Shown here one piece after another: positions 44,248 through 52,176 of a stretch of 64,000 nucleotides of DNA. Positions within the stretch are counted from its first letter, which is position 1; the number at the start of each line of letters is the position of its first letter. The stretch is taken from NCBI GenBank assembly GCA_937879855.1, contig CALFMO010000041.1, positions 59,711 through 123,710 of the forward strand. The letters run 5' to 3'. This stretch comes from an uncultured Acidobacteriaceae bacterium. GTDB taxonomy: Bacteria; Acidobacteriota; Terriglobia; Terriglobales; Acidobacteriaceae. A program made the position numbers and the translations under genes. The notes beneath the pieces were generated by a model that did no database searches, was not told the DNA's origin, and saw nothing but the letters and a program-made list of their open reading frames with translations.

Positions 44248-44602
44248 GGTGCCTCCTCAAATCTCCGAGCAATATTGTATCTCTTGACTGTAGTCCAGGT
44301 GCAAGGCCGGGACAATACACAGGCGGGACAGGGAACCAACGGAGATAAGGTCGCGGACCGCGTGGCCGGATGGACGGTTCCGAAGGCGGAATTCGCCGCC
44401 TGGGAGTGTGTCGGAAGTCACAATACGTTTACGACCATCCGATATAATCGTTGGTTTCGCAAACAGCATGGGCAAGACTTATACGGGAGTGGGCTATCTC
44501 ACTCAACGCCGAACGGTCGTTAACAGCGACTACTTGCGCGAGAGCGTGTTTGATATCGCTCCCCCACCTACGGCTAGTAATTTAGAGAAAGCGGAGCTAT
44601 CT
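44248..44602. other. 355-nt divergent spacer upstream of the enolase gene
   Basis: No gene is supported here. An open frame joined to enolase extends upstream to 44408, but its sequence is unrelated to the enolase N-terminus. A TATAAT at 44443-44448 would start an mRNA with a leader of about 148 nt. The leader contains AAGCGGAG at 44588-44596 as the ribosome site. No clear -35, riboswitch or terminator is seen. Confidence 0.5.
44443..44448 (+). promoter_or_regulatory. -10 box (TATAAT) of the enolase gene
   Basis: A perfect TATAAT at 155 nt from the enolase ATG. The -35 region is not recognisable. Confidence 0.45.
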
Positions 44603-45889
44603 ATGTCGAATATTGCAGCCATACATGCACGAGAAGTGTTGGATTCCCGCGGCAATCCTACGATCGAAGCCGAAGTCTTTCTTGCGGATGGAGCGATGGG
44701 GCGGGCGATTGTGCCCAGCGGCGCGTCGACCGGCGAACACGAGGCGGTCGAGTTGCGCGACGAGGATACGAACCGGTTCCTGGGCAAAGGCGTTCTCAAG
44801 GCGGTCGAGAACGTCAATGGCGAAATCGCCGAAGCGCTGGCTAATTGGGATGGATTCGACCAGCGTGGCCTCGATGGCAAGATGATCGAACTGGATGGCA
44901 CCGAAAATAAAGGCCGTCTGGGGGCGAATGCGGTTCTCGCCGTTTCGATGGCGGCGGCGCGCGCATCGGCGGTAAGCCAGGATATTCCTCTGTATCGCTA
45001 CCTCGGCGGGGCCGGGGCAAACACGCTGCCCACGCCGATGATGAACATTCTGAACGGCGGGGCGCACGCCGACAATAACGTCGACTTCCAGGAATTTATG
45101 GTGATGCCGGTGGGCGCGCCGTCGTTTTCGGAGGCGCTGCGCTGGGGTGTGGAGGTTTTTCACACGCTCAAGGGAGTGCTGAAGAAACGCGGGTACAACA
45201 CCGCGGTGGGGGATGAAGGCGGATTTGCTCCGTCGGTGAAGTCGAATGTGGAAGCGATCGAAGTGGTGCTCGAAGCGATCTCAAAGGCCGGTTACAAGCC
45301 GGGTGAGGAAATTGCCATTGCGCTCGATCCCGCGGCCAGCGAGTTCTATCAGGATGGCAAGTACGTGTTCAAGAAGTCGGATAAGTCGGCGAAGAGTTCC
45401 GACGAGATGGTGAGGTTCTGGGCGAAGTGGGCGAACGACTATCCCATCGTGTCGCTGGAAGACGGACTGGCGGAGAACGACTGGGAGGGTTGGGGGAACC
45501 TGACGAAGGAACTTGGCGGCAAGATTCAGTTGGTGGGCGACGATCTGTTCGTGACCAATGTTCAATTCCTGCAGGAGGGCATCGATAAGGGCGTCGCCAA
45601 CTCGATTCTGGTGAAGGTCAACCAGATCGGGACGGTAAGTGAAACGCTGGATGCGATTGATCTGGCGCGGAGGAATGGTTACACGTCGGTCATCTCGCAC
45701 CGGTCGGGCGAGACGGAAGACACATTCATCGCCGATCTGGCGGTGGCGACCGGAGCGGGGCAGATCAAGACGGGGTCAGCGTCACGCACGGACCGCATTG
45801 CCAAGTACAACCAACTGCTGCGAATCGAAGAAGAGCTGGGCGGGACGGCGCGGTTCCTGGGATTGAAGGCGCTGAATTACAAAGGGTAG
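44603..45889 (+). CDS. eno: Enolase
   Basis: Glycolytic conversion of 2-phosphoglycerate to phosphoenolpyruvate. 428 residues, normal length, from ATG 44603 with GGAG 7 nt upstream. Sequence opens IAAIHAREVLDSRGNPTIE. Motifs are PSGASTGEHEA (substrate loop), AVGDEGGFAP, LEDGLAENDWEGW, GDDLFVTN and SHRSGETEDTFIADLAVA with the catalytic lysine region before it. The gene precedes a broken DinB gene and GpmI, the enzyme before it in glycolysis, on the same strand. Confidence 0.97.
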   Translation: MSNIAAIHAREVLDSRGNPTIEAEVFLADGAMGRAIVPSGASTGEHEAVELRDEDTNRFLGKGVLKAVENVNGEIAEALANWDGFDQRGLDGKMIELDGTENKGRLGANAVLAVSMAAARASAVSQDIPLYRYLGGAGANTLPTPMMNILNGGAHADNNVDFQEFMVMPVGAPSFSEALRWGVEVFHTLKGVLKKRGYNTAVGDEGGFAPSVKSNVEAIEVVLEAISKAGYKPGEEIAIALDPAASEFYQDGKYVFKKSDKSAKSSDEMVRFWAKWANDYPIVSLEDGLAENDWEGWGNLTKELGGKIQLVGDDLFVTNVQFLQEGIDKGVANSILVKVNQIGTVSETLDAIDLARRNGYTSVISHRSGETEDTFIADLAVATGAGQIKTGSASRTDRIAKYNQLLRIEEELGGTARFLGLKALNYKG

Positions 45890-45921
45890 ACAATCAAATA
45901 TTGAGATATGAGGAATTACCA

Positions 45922-46418
45922 ATGATTAACGAATTACTTCTCTCGGAATTTGATGAAGAGGCGAAGAAGACGCGCGCGATGCTGGAACGCGTGCCCCTCA
46001 ACCCGGACTTCAAACCCCATGCTAAATCGATGCCGCTGGGCAAACTGCGCCCCATGTCGCGGAGTTAGCCGGATTTGGTGTCACGATTCTAACCACACCG
46101 GAGCTGGATTTCGCCAAGAGCACACGGCAGCGACTGCCTTTCGAGTCCGTGCAGCAACTGGTCAAAGCGTTCGATGAAGGGGCTGCGAAGGCGCGGTCTG
46201 CTTTGAAGAGCACGCCCGACGAAGCATGGACGGAGCCTTGGAAACTCAGCCTCCAGGGCAAGCCGATCTTCAGCGGCTCACGATTTCTGGCATATCGCCA
46301 GATGTTCCTGAATCACCTGGTTCACCATCGCGCGCAGCTTGGGGTTTATCTGCGGTTGAACGATAAGCCGTTGCCAGCAACCTACGGTCCGTCGGCGGAT
46401 GACACTATGGGATTCTAA
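45922..46418 (+). pseudogene. DinB-family protein gene with a frameshift
   Basis: A DinB/YfiT-like four-helix protein of about 166 residues read in two frames. ATG 45922 has GAGGA 7 nt upstream and reads MINELLLSEFDEEAKKTRAM, then LERVPLNPDFKPHAKSMPLG, to a premature TAG at 46066-46068. From about 46048 the next frame continues PHVAELAGFGVTILTTPELD and ends VHHRAQLGVYLRLNDKPLPA with stop at 46416-46418. One base is missing around 46047-46049: an extra G after CTG would restore GKLAPHVAEL. The HVAE and HHRAQLGVYLR histidines are metal ligands in the family. It is either a recent mutation or a sequencing error. Confidence 0.82.
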
Positions 46419-46427
46419 GAGCCTCAG

Positions 46428-46456
46428 TTGACTTAGCTAAGGACTTAGTCTAACAT
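46428..46456 (+). promoter_or_regulatory. Promoter of the toxin-antitoxin pair, probably leaderless
   Basis: TTGACT (46428-46433), 17-nt spacer, TAACAT (46451-46456). Transcription would begin at or within 1-2 nt of the antitoxin ATG at 46463. No Shine-Dalgarno sequence is present. Confidence 0.65.
46433..46453. promoter_or_regulatory. Paired palindromic operators of the toxin-antitoxin pair
   Basis: TTAG-CTAA (46433-46440, extendable to CTTAGCTAAG) and TTAG-T-CTAA (46445-46453) lie between and over the -35 and -10 boxes. Such paired sites fit autoregulation by the antitoxin/toxin complex. Confidence 0.55.
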
Positions 46457-46462
46457 TTCGTT

Positions 46463-46693
46463 ATGGAAGTTAACATTCACGAAGCTAAGACTAATCTTTC
46501 CAAGCTCTTGGAGCGTGTCTCCCTTGGAGAAGAGGTCGTGATAGCGAGGTCCGGAAAACCTATCGCTAAGCTGGTAAGGATCGGTTCCCGGCCAGAGCCG
46601 CGACAGCTAGGCTCCGCGAAGGGGCAGTTCACTGTGCCGGATGATTTTAACGATCCTCTTCCCAAGGAGATCGAGGATCTCTTCTGGGAATGA
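46463..46693 (+). CDS. Antitoxin, Phd/YefM-type
   Basis: 76 residues: MEVNIHEAKTNLSKLLERV, then GEEVVIARSGKPIAKLVRI, the standard Phd/YefM DNA-binding fold, then a flexible C-terminus ending DPLPKEIEDLFWE, which would wrap the toxin. It overlaps the toxin start by 4 nt (ATGA), as is usual in these operons. Expected to bind the palindromes in its own promoter. Confidence 0.92.
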   Translation: MEVNIHEAKTNLSKLLERVSLGEEVVIARSGKPIAKLVRIGSRPEPRQLGSAKGQFTVPDDFNDPLPKEIEDLFWE

Positions 46694-47073
46694 AAGCTCT
46701 CCTCGACACGCACGCATTTCTCTGGGCAATTGCCGAACAACAGAAGTTGCCGATGAGGGTGCAACAGATCTACACCGGACCTAACGATCTCTGGCTAAGC
46801 GTCGCCAGTATTTGGGAGGCAACAATCAAATCCCAAGCCGGGAGGTTGGCTCTGCCTCAACCTGCCGGGCCTTACCTGGTAAAAGAATTGGTCAAGAACA
46901 ACATTGAGGTTCTGCCAATCAAGGTGGATCACGTCCTCAGGATCGAGTTGTTGCCAACGCATCATCGCGATCCCTTCGACCGAATTCTAATCGCCCAAAG
47001 TTTAGAAGAGGAGCTGCCCGTCATTACTTCCGACGCGATGTTCAGGCGTTACGACGTCGAGGTGATCTGGTGA
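46690..47073 (+). CDS. VapC-type PIN-domain ribonuclease toxin
   Basis: 127 residues. The PIN acidic site is complete: Asp6 (LLDTHAFLW), Glu43 (SIWEATIK), Asp97 (HHRDPFDR) and Asp115 (TSDAMF). PIN toxins cut RNA, often tRNA or rRNA, when the antitoxin is lost. Pairing with a Phd/YefM antitoxin is common for this PIN subgroup. The pair sits between a broken DinB gene and gpmI. Confidence 0.93.
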   Translation: MKALLDTHAFLWAIAEQQKLPMRVQQIYTGPNDLWLSVASIWEATIKSQAGRLALPQPAGPYLVKELVKNNIEVLPIKVDHVLRIELLPTHHRDPFDRILIAQSLEEELPVITSDAMFRRYDVEVIW

Positions 47074-47161
47074 AAAAGATTGAGTTCATCCGTGCATATC
47101 CGTGGCCAGTGGCTGGTGTATTCGCTGAGCCAGAAGCTAAAAAAGCTAGAAGCTAATTCAT

Positions 47162-48772
47162 ATGTCCCGTCCTAAACCGCTTGTTCTTATCATTCTCGAC
47201 GGCTGGGGTTATCGAGCTGAAACCAAGGCCAACGCTATTGCGCTGGCTCGCAAGCCCACTTACGACCGGCTGCTGCGCGAGTATCCCAACACCCTTATTC
47301 ATACCAGCGGACCGTTCGTGGGGCTGCCTGAGGGGCAAATGGGCAACAGCGAGGTCGGCCACCTCAACATTGGCGCCGGACGCATCGTGCACATGGACAT
47401 CACGCGGATCGATCTGATGATCCAGAACGGGGAATTGTTCAAACATCCGGTACTGCTGGATGCGATGAAGCCCGCGCGTTCCGGCGAGCGGCGGTTGCAC
47501 TTGTTCGGCCTGATCTCGGATGGCGGCGTGCACTCGCAGCAGGCACATCTTTACGCGCTGCTGAAGATGGCAAAGCAGAATGGGCTGGATCGGGTGTTCG
47601 TGCATGCTTTCATGGACGGCCGTGACACGTTGCCAACCAACGGCGCGGGATACCTGGAACAGCTGCAGCAGAAGATGCGCGAGTACAACTGCGGCAAGAT
47701 CGCGACAGTCAACGGCCGCTACTACGCCATGGACCGCGACCGGCGGTGGGAGCGCATTGCCAAGGCCTACAACGCGATGGTGTTCGCCGACGCGGAAGGC
47801 GGCAAATGCGCGGATCCGGTGCAGGGGATGAAGGATTCCTACAACAAGGGCGTGACCGACGAATTCGTGATTCCCTTCGTATGCACTGATGGCCGCGGGC
47901 AGGCGCTGGCTACCATTCGCGACGAAGATTCGTGCATCTGCTTCAACTTTCGCGCCGACCGGGTGCGACAGATCACGCGGGCGCTGGCGCGCAACAGTGG
48001 TCTGAATGAAAAAGGCGGAAGTGATCTTCCGGGCGCGGCCGACCTCGATAACACAATTGCGCGCGATCGTGTGCCGAGGAATCTGCGTTATGTTTGCATG
48101 ACTCGCTATGACAAGAATTTCAGCTTGCCGGTAGTGATCCCACCGGAATCGATGGCCAATATTCTGGCCAACGTGATGGGCGGGATGAACATGCGCAACC
48201 TCCGCGTCGCGGAAACCGAGAAGTATGCGCACGTCACATATTTTTTTAATGGCGGCGTAGAGCAGCCATTTCCCGGCGAGGAGCGTGTGATGGTGCAATC
48301 TCCCAAGGTGGCGACCTACGATCTGAAGCCGGAGATGAGTGCGGCCGGAATTGCCGACGCGGTGGTGAAGGCGGCGGAGGAAGGGACCTTCGACGTGATG
48401 ATCGTGAATTTTGCCAACGCCGACATGGTAGGGCACTCGGGCAAAATTGAACCCACGGTGAAGGCCGTCGAGACGGTGGATGCGTGCCTTGGCCGCATTG
48501 AGAGCGCTGTGCGGGCGAGGGGCGGAGCAATGCTGATTACCGCGGACCACGGCAATGCGGAGATGATGATTGATCCTGCGACCGGCGGCCCGCATACTGC
48601 GCACACCACGAATCCGGTGCCGTTTATTGTAGTTTCGGAAAATGCAAAGCGGTTTACGCTGAAGCCGAACGGATCGCTGCGCGACATCTCGCCGACAATC
48701 CTGGGGATGCTGGGGGTCGACGAACCCCAAGAGATGACGGGAGCGGATCTGCGGGTTCCAGTAAAGGGCTGA
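47162..48772 (+). CDS. gpmI: 2,3-bisphosphoglycerate-independent phosphoglycerate mutase
   Basis: Interconverts 3- and 2-phosphoglycerate with two manganese ions and a phosphoserine. 536 residues. LIILDGWG holds Asp13, and MGNSEVGHLNIGAGR has the phosphorylated Ser63. Further motifs are SDGGVHSQQ, MDGRDT, CFNFRADRVRQ, FANADMVGHSG and ITADHGNAEMM with metal-binding residues. It follows the toxin-antitoxin pair by 88 nt. No Shine-Dalgarno sequence is evident. Confidence 0.97.
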   Translation: MSRPKPLVLIILDGWGYRAETKANAIALARKPTYDRLLREYPNTLIHTSGPFVGLPEGQMGNSEVGHLNIGAGRIVHMDITRIDLMIQNGELFKHPVLLDAMKPARSGERRLHLFGLISDGGVHSQQAHLYALLKMAKQNGLDRVFVHAFMDGRDTLPTNGAGYLEQLQQKMREYNCGKIATVNGRYYAMDRDRRWERIAKAYNAMVFADAEGGKCADPVQGMKDSYNKGVTDEFVIPFVCTDGRGQALATIRDEDSCICFNFRADRVRQITRALARNSGLNEKGGSDLPGAADLDNTIARDRVPRNLRYVCMTRYDKNFSLPVVIPPESMANILANVMGGMNMRNLRVAETEKYAHVTYFFNGGVEQPFPGEERVMVQSPKVATYDLKPEMSAAGIADAVVKAAEEGTFDVMIVNFANADMVGHSGKIEPTVKAVETVDACLGRIESAVRARGGAMLITADHGNAEMMIDPATGGPHTAHTTNPVPFIVVSENAKRFTLKPNGSLRDISPTILGMLGVDEPQEMTGADLRVPVKG

Positions 48773-48871
48773 GTTGATTTACGGTGCGAGTGACGGCAAG
48801 CAAAACCGTTAACCGCGGAGATCGCTAAGGATCGCGAAGAGCGCGGAGAAAAACCCCGTTAGTGGCAAAAA

Positions 48872-49420
48872 CTAATTCGCCAGTAGTGCCGGAGCCGTGG
48901 CCAGAAGCCCTGCCGCCAATTCCAGGTCGTGCAGGTCTTCGCGGCTGAAGTCTTGAGCCGATCGGGGATCGATCCCCTTGCGAGAAATTTGAATGACGCC
49001 TACCACCGCGGATTCCTGGTTGATGATTGGCACGGACATGAGTTTCTGAATGGGCGAAGGCGCCGCCGGTTCGTCGGAACTGGTGCCCTGTTTGATGGTT
49101 TCAAAGATACTAGCGTGTTTCACGCGAGCAAAATTGTTGAAGATTTCGGCTTTCTTACTCAGGGCCGTGTGCGCCGCCACTGCTTTGCTGGATAACGGAA
49201 TCGCGCCTGTAGTCCGCAGGTATTCAGGGAATATAAAGCGGAGCAGCCCGCCTTCGAGACGTAACAAAGCGACTTCGGTGTACTGCACGCGAAAGATCTT
49301 GGCGAGCACCGTGCACAAATCGGCAGCCGATACTCCTTCCCCCAGTACCGATCCCAAGGGGAGAAGATGTTCGGGCAGGACGACTTCTTCGGTCAGCCCG
49401 TTGTCTTTGTTTTGGGTCAT
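48872..49420 (-). CDS. GAF-domain protein
   Basis: 182 residues from ATG 49420; an in-frame TTG at 49456 is possible but less likely. Almost the whole protein is one GAF domain: LCTVLAKIFRVQYTEVALLR, SKAVAAHTALSKKAEIFNNF, LMSVPIINQESAVVGVIQIS, then a helix (DFSREDLHDLELAAGLLATA). GAF domains bind small ligands or serve as dimer modules. There is no output domain, so it may work with a separate partner. It converges with gpmI. Confidence 0.78.
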   Translation of the reverse strand: MTQNKDNGLTEEVVLPEHLLPLGSVLGEGVSAADLCTVLAKIFRVQYTEVALLRLEGGLLRFIFPEYLRTTGAIPLSSKAVAAHTALSKKAEIFNNFARVKHASIFETIKQGTSSDEPAAPSPIQKLMSVPIINQESAVVGVIQISRKGIDPRSAQDFSREDLHDLELAAGLLATAPALLAN

Positions 49421-49699
49421 AAACAGGCGCAAGAGGCTCCGCTTTTTTGGGAGCAACTAGACTCTATCGCATTTTGTCCACCACAAGGTACTTCCGAAAG
49501 TAACTTGGAGAGTTCCCGTAAGTCCTGTGTTTTCAATGGAAGCCAAAACTGAAGAAGGTGTCCTGTAGGACGACATCCCGAGTGACACCGTGCCGCAAAC
49601 TATCAAGTTCATGACAAGTTCTGTCACTTGCATCAGAGTTGGTGCGTTTAAACGGAAGCGATTTCTTCGCGACCATAAACTTCGTTTACACTTCCGGCT

Positions 49700-49996
49700 A
49701 TGAATAATCCGACTCAACCAAACGTGAAGCTAACCAACGATGCCGCCTATCGGGAAAATTACGCCAACAGCGTGCAGATGCGGGTGAATATCTGGGACTT
49801 CTTCCTAGTATTCGGAACACTTCAGCAACAGACCGAGAGCCACGTGGAGATCAAGAATTTTCAGGGCATTTACCTCAGCCCGCAGCAGGCCAAGGCTCTG
49901 CTTGGACTTCTGCAGCAGAATGTCGGCGGGTACGAGAGCGCATTTGGAGAGATCAAGCTCGACCCGCGCATGGGGCCCTCAGGACCCGTGCACTAG
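49700..49996 (+). CDS. DUF3467-family protein
   Basis: 98 residues: YRENYANSVQMRVNIWDFFL, then FGTLQQQTESHVEIKNFQGI, then YLSPQQAKALLGLLQQNVGG. This is the pattern of the DUF3467 family, a small widespread protein of unknown function. No signal peptide. The 279-nt spacer upstream has a TGACA-AGTTC-TGTCA dyad (49612-49626) and nothing else clear. Confidence 0.8.
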   Translation: MNNPTQPNVKLTNDAAYRENYANSVQMRVNIWDFFLVFGTLQQQTESHVEIKNFQGIYLSPQQAKALLGLLQQNVGGYESAFGEIKLDPRMGPSGPVH

Positions 49997-50109
49997 ACTC
50001 TTCCTCGTGGTCAGCGCTACACGGAATGTAGCGTCGCGGCTGGTAGCTTTTCGAGCGATAGTTAGAGAGCGGTTGCCAGCAACGTCTATGCGGATAGAAT
50101 GATTGCTCC

Positions 50110-51831
50110 ATGCGCTCTCCGAGCCCGCAGCCAGCTCTGGTGTTCGCGGTCATCCTTGTTACGATTTTTCTACTTCACCTGCCGCTGTTGCAGCTTCCTT
50201 ACTTTTGGGACGAAGCTGGATACTATATTCCCGCCGCGCGTGATCTGTTTCTCAACGGAAGCCTGATTCCGCATACCACGGTTTCCAATGCCCATCCGCC
50301 GCTGGTAATGGCTTGGCTCGCCCTTTGGTGGAAAGTTGTAGGATTCGCGCCGCTGGTGACGCGATCGGCGATGCTGGTGATCGCGGCATTTTCCTTGCTG
50401 GGAGTATTTCGGCTGGCCCAACACGCGGCGAATACTCAGGTGGCGATTGCGTCGACGTTGTGTACGGCGCTGTATCCGGTTTTTTTTACGCAGAGCTCGA
50501 TGGCGCAGGTGGATCTGGCTGCGGCGGGGCTCACGTTCTGGGGATTGTGCGCTTATCTGGAGGATCGTCGGGTTGCGGTTGCAATGTGGTTCTCGCTGGC
50601 CGTACTTGCCAAAGAAACCGCGATTCTAGCTCCCCTGGGCTTGGCGGGCTGGGAAGCTCTGGGTTTGGTCGTGCCGAAGCGGGGCGCGTTACCCGGGCTG
50701 TGGAGAGGCGCCCACGGGCCGGAGTCAGAACCATCCGGGCGGTGTATTCTGCCGCTTCTGATTCCTCTGGCTCCGCTGGCTCTGTGGTTTGCCTACCACT
50801 ACTTGCGCACGGGCTACATCTTTGGCAATCCTGAATTTTTTCGCTACAACGTCGCGGCCACGCTCAATCCTTTGCGATTCGTCCTGGCATTGGGTTTGCG
50901 ACTTTGGCAGGCCTTCGGATACATGCATTTGTGGCTGCTGACTGTGGGCATGTTGCTGGCCATGCAGCTGTCGGCAGTGAAAGATTCCGGGACTGAGCGC
51001 CTGCGCATCGTCATCCCGGTACAGATGATATTTCTTGTGGTCGTGAAGGTATATGTGATCGCGATGGCGCTGATCGGGGGCGCAGTACTGGCGCGTTATA
51101 TGCTGCCGGCGGTTCCGCTGGTGATCATCGTCGGAGTCTCTACGCTGCGCAGGCGTTTACGCTATTGGCCCGCGGCCGTTGCGGCGGTTGCAATTGCATT
51201 CGTCGCCGCATGGTTCTGGAATCCGCCGTACGGATTTTCGCCGGAAGACAATCTCGCTTATCGCGACTACATAGTCCTCCATCAAGAAGGGGAGCGTTTC
51301 CTCGAAGCCCGCTATCCGATGGCGCACGCGCTCACGGCATGGCCGGCGTCGGACGAACTGACGCGCCCATGGCTGGGTTACGTGACGCGGCCGGTGCAGG
51401 TAGTGCGCATCGAAGATTTCTCGTTGGAGGAAGTGCTCTCGGCCGCGGAGTTCCGCTCGCACTTCGAGGTAGCGTTCGTTTTTTCGACGAAATATGAGCC
51501 CACGCATCCCTTGCTGGATCGTTGGAAGCCCTGGGAGGAGTTGAAGCGAAGATTCTTTGGGTTCCACCGAGACTTGCCGCCGGGAGCCGTGGCGCACATT
51601 CTCGGCGGGCGGGTTGTGTTCTCGGAAGAGCGCAAAGGGCAGTGGGTTGCGGTGATCGAGATGGAACGGGAAGAAATGCAGAATGCCCGGCGAGAAACAG
51701 GGCCCTTCAGGGAGATCGGTGTATCCATAGTGGCACTTGCATCTCGCGTTTCCGAGACGGCAGTGCCATCCTCCAGCCTGGCAATCGACGATACCATTCC
51801 GGACGCGATGCTGGAGCATCAGCTTCCTTAA
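50110..51831 (+). CDS. PMT-family membrane glycosyltransferase
   Basis: 573 residues, multi-span. The first loop has PYFWDEAGYYIPAARDLFLN, where Asp-Glu matches the catalytic pair of ArnT/PMT enzymes, then HPPLVMAWLALWWKVVG. Later come LAKETAIL and a long soluble C-terminal part of about 180 residues (LEARYPMAHALTAWPASDEL). Probably moves a sugar or similar group from a polyprenyl donor to an outer acceptor. Distinct in sequence from the enzyme at 35071. The C-terminal end is poorly conserved and its stop may vary. Confidence 0.8.
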   Translation: MRSPSPQPALVFAVILVTIFLLHLPLLQLPYFWDEAGYYIPAARDLFLNGSLIPHTTVSNAHPPLVMAWLALWWKVVGFAPLVTRSAMLVIAAFSLLGVFRLAQHAANTQVAIASTLCTALYPVFFTQSSMAQVDLAAAGLTFWGLCAYLEDRRVAVAMWFSLAVLAKETAILAPLGLAGWEALGLVVPKRGALPGLWRGAHGPESEPSGRCILPLLIPLAPLALWFAYHYLRTGYIFGNPEFFRYNVAATLNPLRFVLALGLRLWQAFGYMHLWLLTVGMLLAMQLSAVKDSGTERLRIVIPVQMIFLVVVKVYVIAMALIGGAVLARYMLPAVPLVIIVGVSTLRRRLRYWPAAVAAVAIAFVAAWFWNPPYGFSPEDNLAYRDYIVLHQEGERFLEARYPMAHALTAWPASDELTRPWLGYVTRPVQVVRIEDFSLEEVLSAAEFRSHFEVAFVFSTKYEPTHPLLDRWKPWEELKRRFFGFHRDLPPGAVAHILGGRVVFSEERKGQWVAVIEMEREEMQNARRETGPFREIGVSIVALASRVSETAVPSSSLAIDDTIPDAMLEHQLP

Positions 51832-51864
51832 TTTGTGATATTCTCCCTCGCCAGGAGTGGAGTT

Positions 51865-52176
51865 ATGTCTACAACAACCCGCACTAACGAATTCGATATT
51901 GGGACGATGAAACAAGCCTTAGGACGACAAAAATATCGTTGCGGTAGTTGCGGAGAGATCATCAAGGCGCTGGGCGAGGCCGGACGCGCCGATCACAAAT
52001 TTCGCGAGATTGTTCACGCTCATCACATGAAACCTATAAAGGCCGGAGGGCTGGCCGTGCTCGACAATTGCGTCATCTTGTGCCAGTCATGCCACTATTC
52101 CGCCCATGAAGGGGGCAACTATAGATTCGGTAAGCTCGAGGCGAAGAAATCGGACTTTCCTCACTTCAATGGGTGA
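51865..52176 (+). CDS. HNH endonuclease, small solitary
   Basis: 103 residues from ATG 51865, which has AGGAGTGGAG upstream. Metal ligands are CGSCG (Cys26, Cys29) and LCQSCH (Cys73, Cys76). The HNH core is HAHHMKPI (His54), LDNCVILC (Asn68) and CHYSAH (His77). All active-site residues are present. No methylase or partner gene is nearby, and the gene ends 16 nt inside the modC 3' end on the other strand. It may be a repair or mobile nuclease; target unknown. Confidence 0.85.
   Translation: MSTTTRTNEFDIGTMKQALGRQKYRCGSCGEIIKALGEAGRADHKFREIVHAHHMKPIKAGGLAVLDNCVILCQSCHYSAHEGGNYRFGKLEAKKSDFPHFNG

Noticed and set aside
44408..44602. N-terminal extension of the enolase frame
   Set aside because: The 65 added residues do not resemble any enolase, and the ATG at 44603 has its own ribosome site.
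47153..48730. 525-residue minus-strand frame opposite gpmI
   Set aside because: It is the antisense of a complete phosphoglycerate mutase gene and shows no family motif.
48780..48870. Purine-rich tract (ACCGCGGAGATCGC and similar) between gpmI and the GAF gene
   Set aside because: It looks like a degenerate dispersed repeat without clear arms. No gene or structure could be supported.
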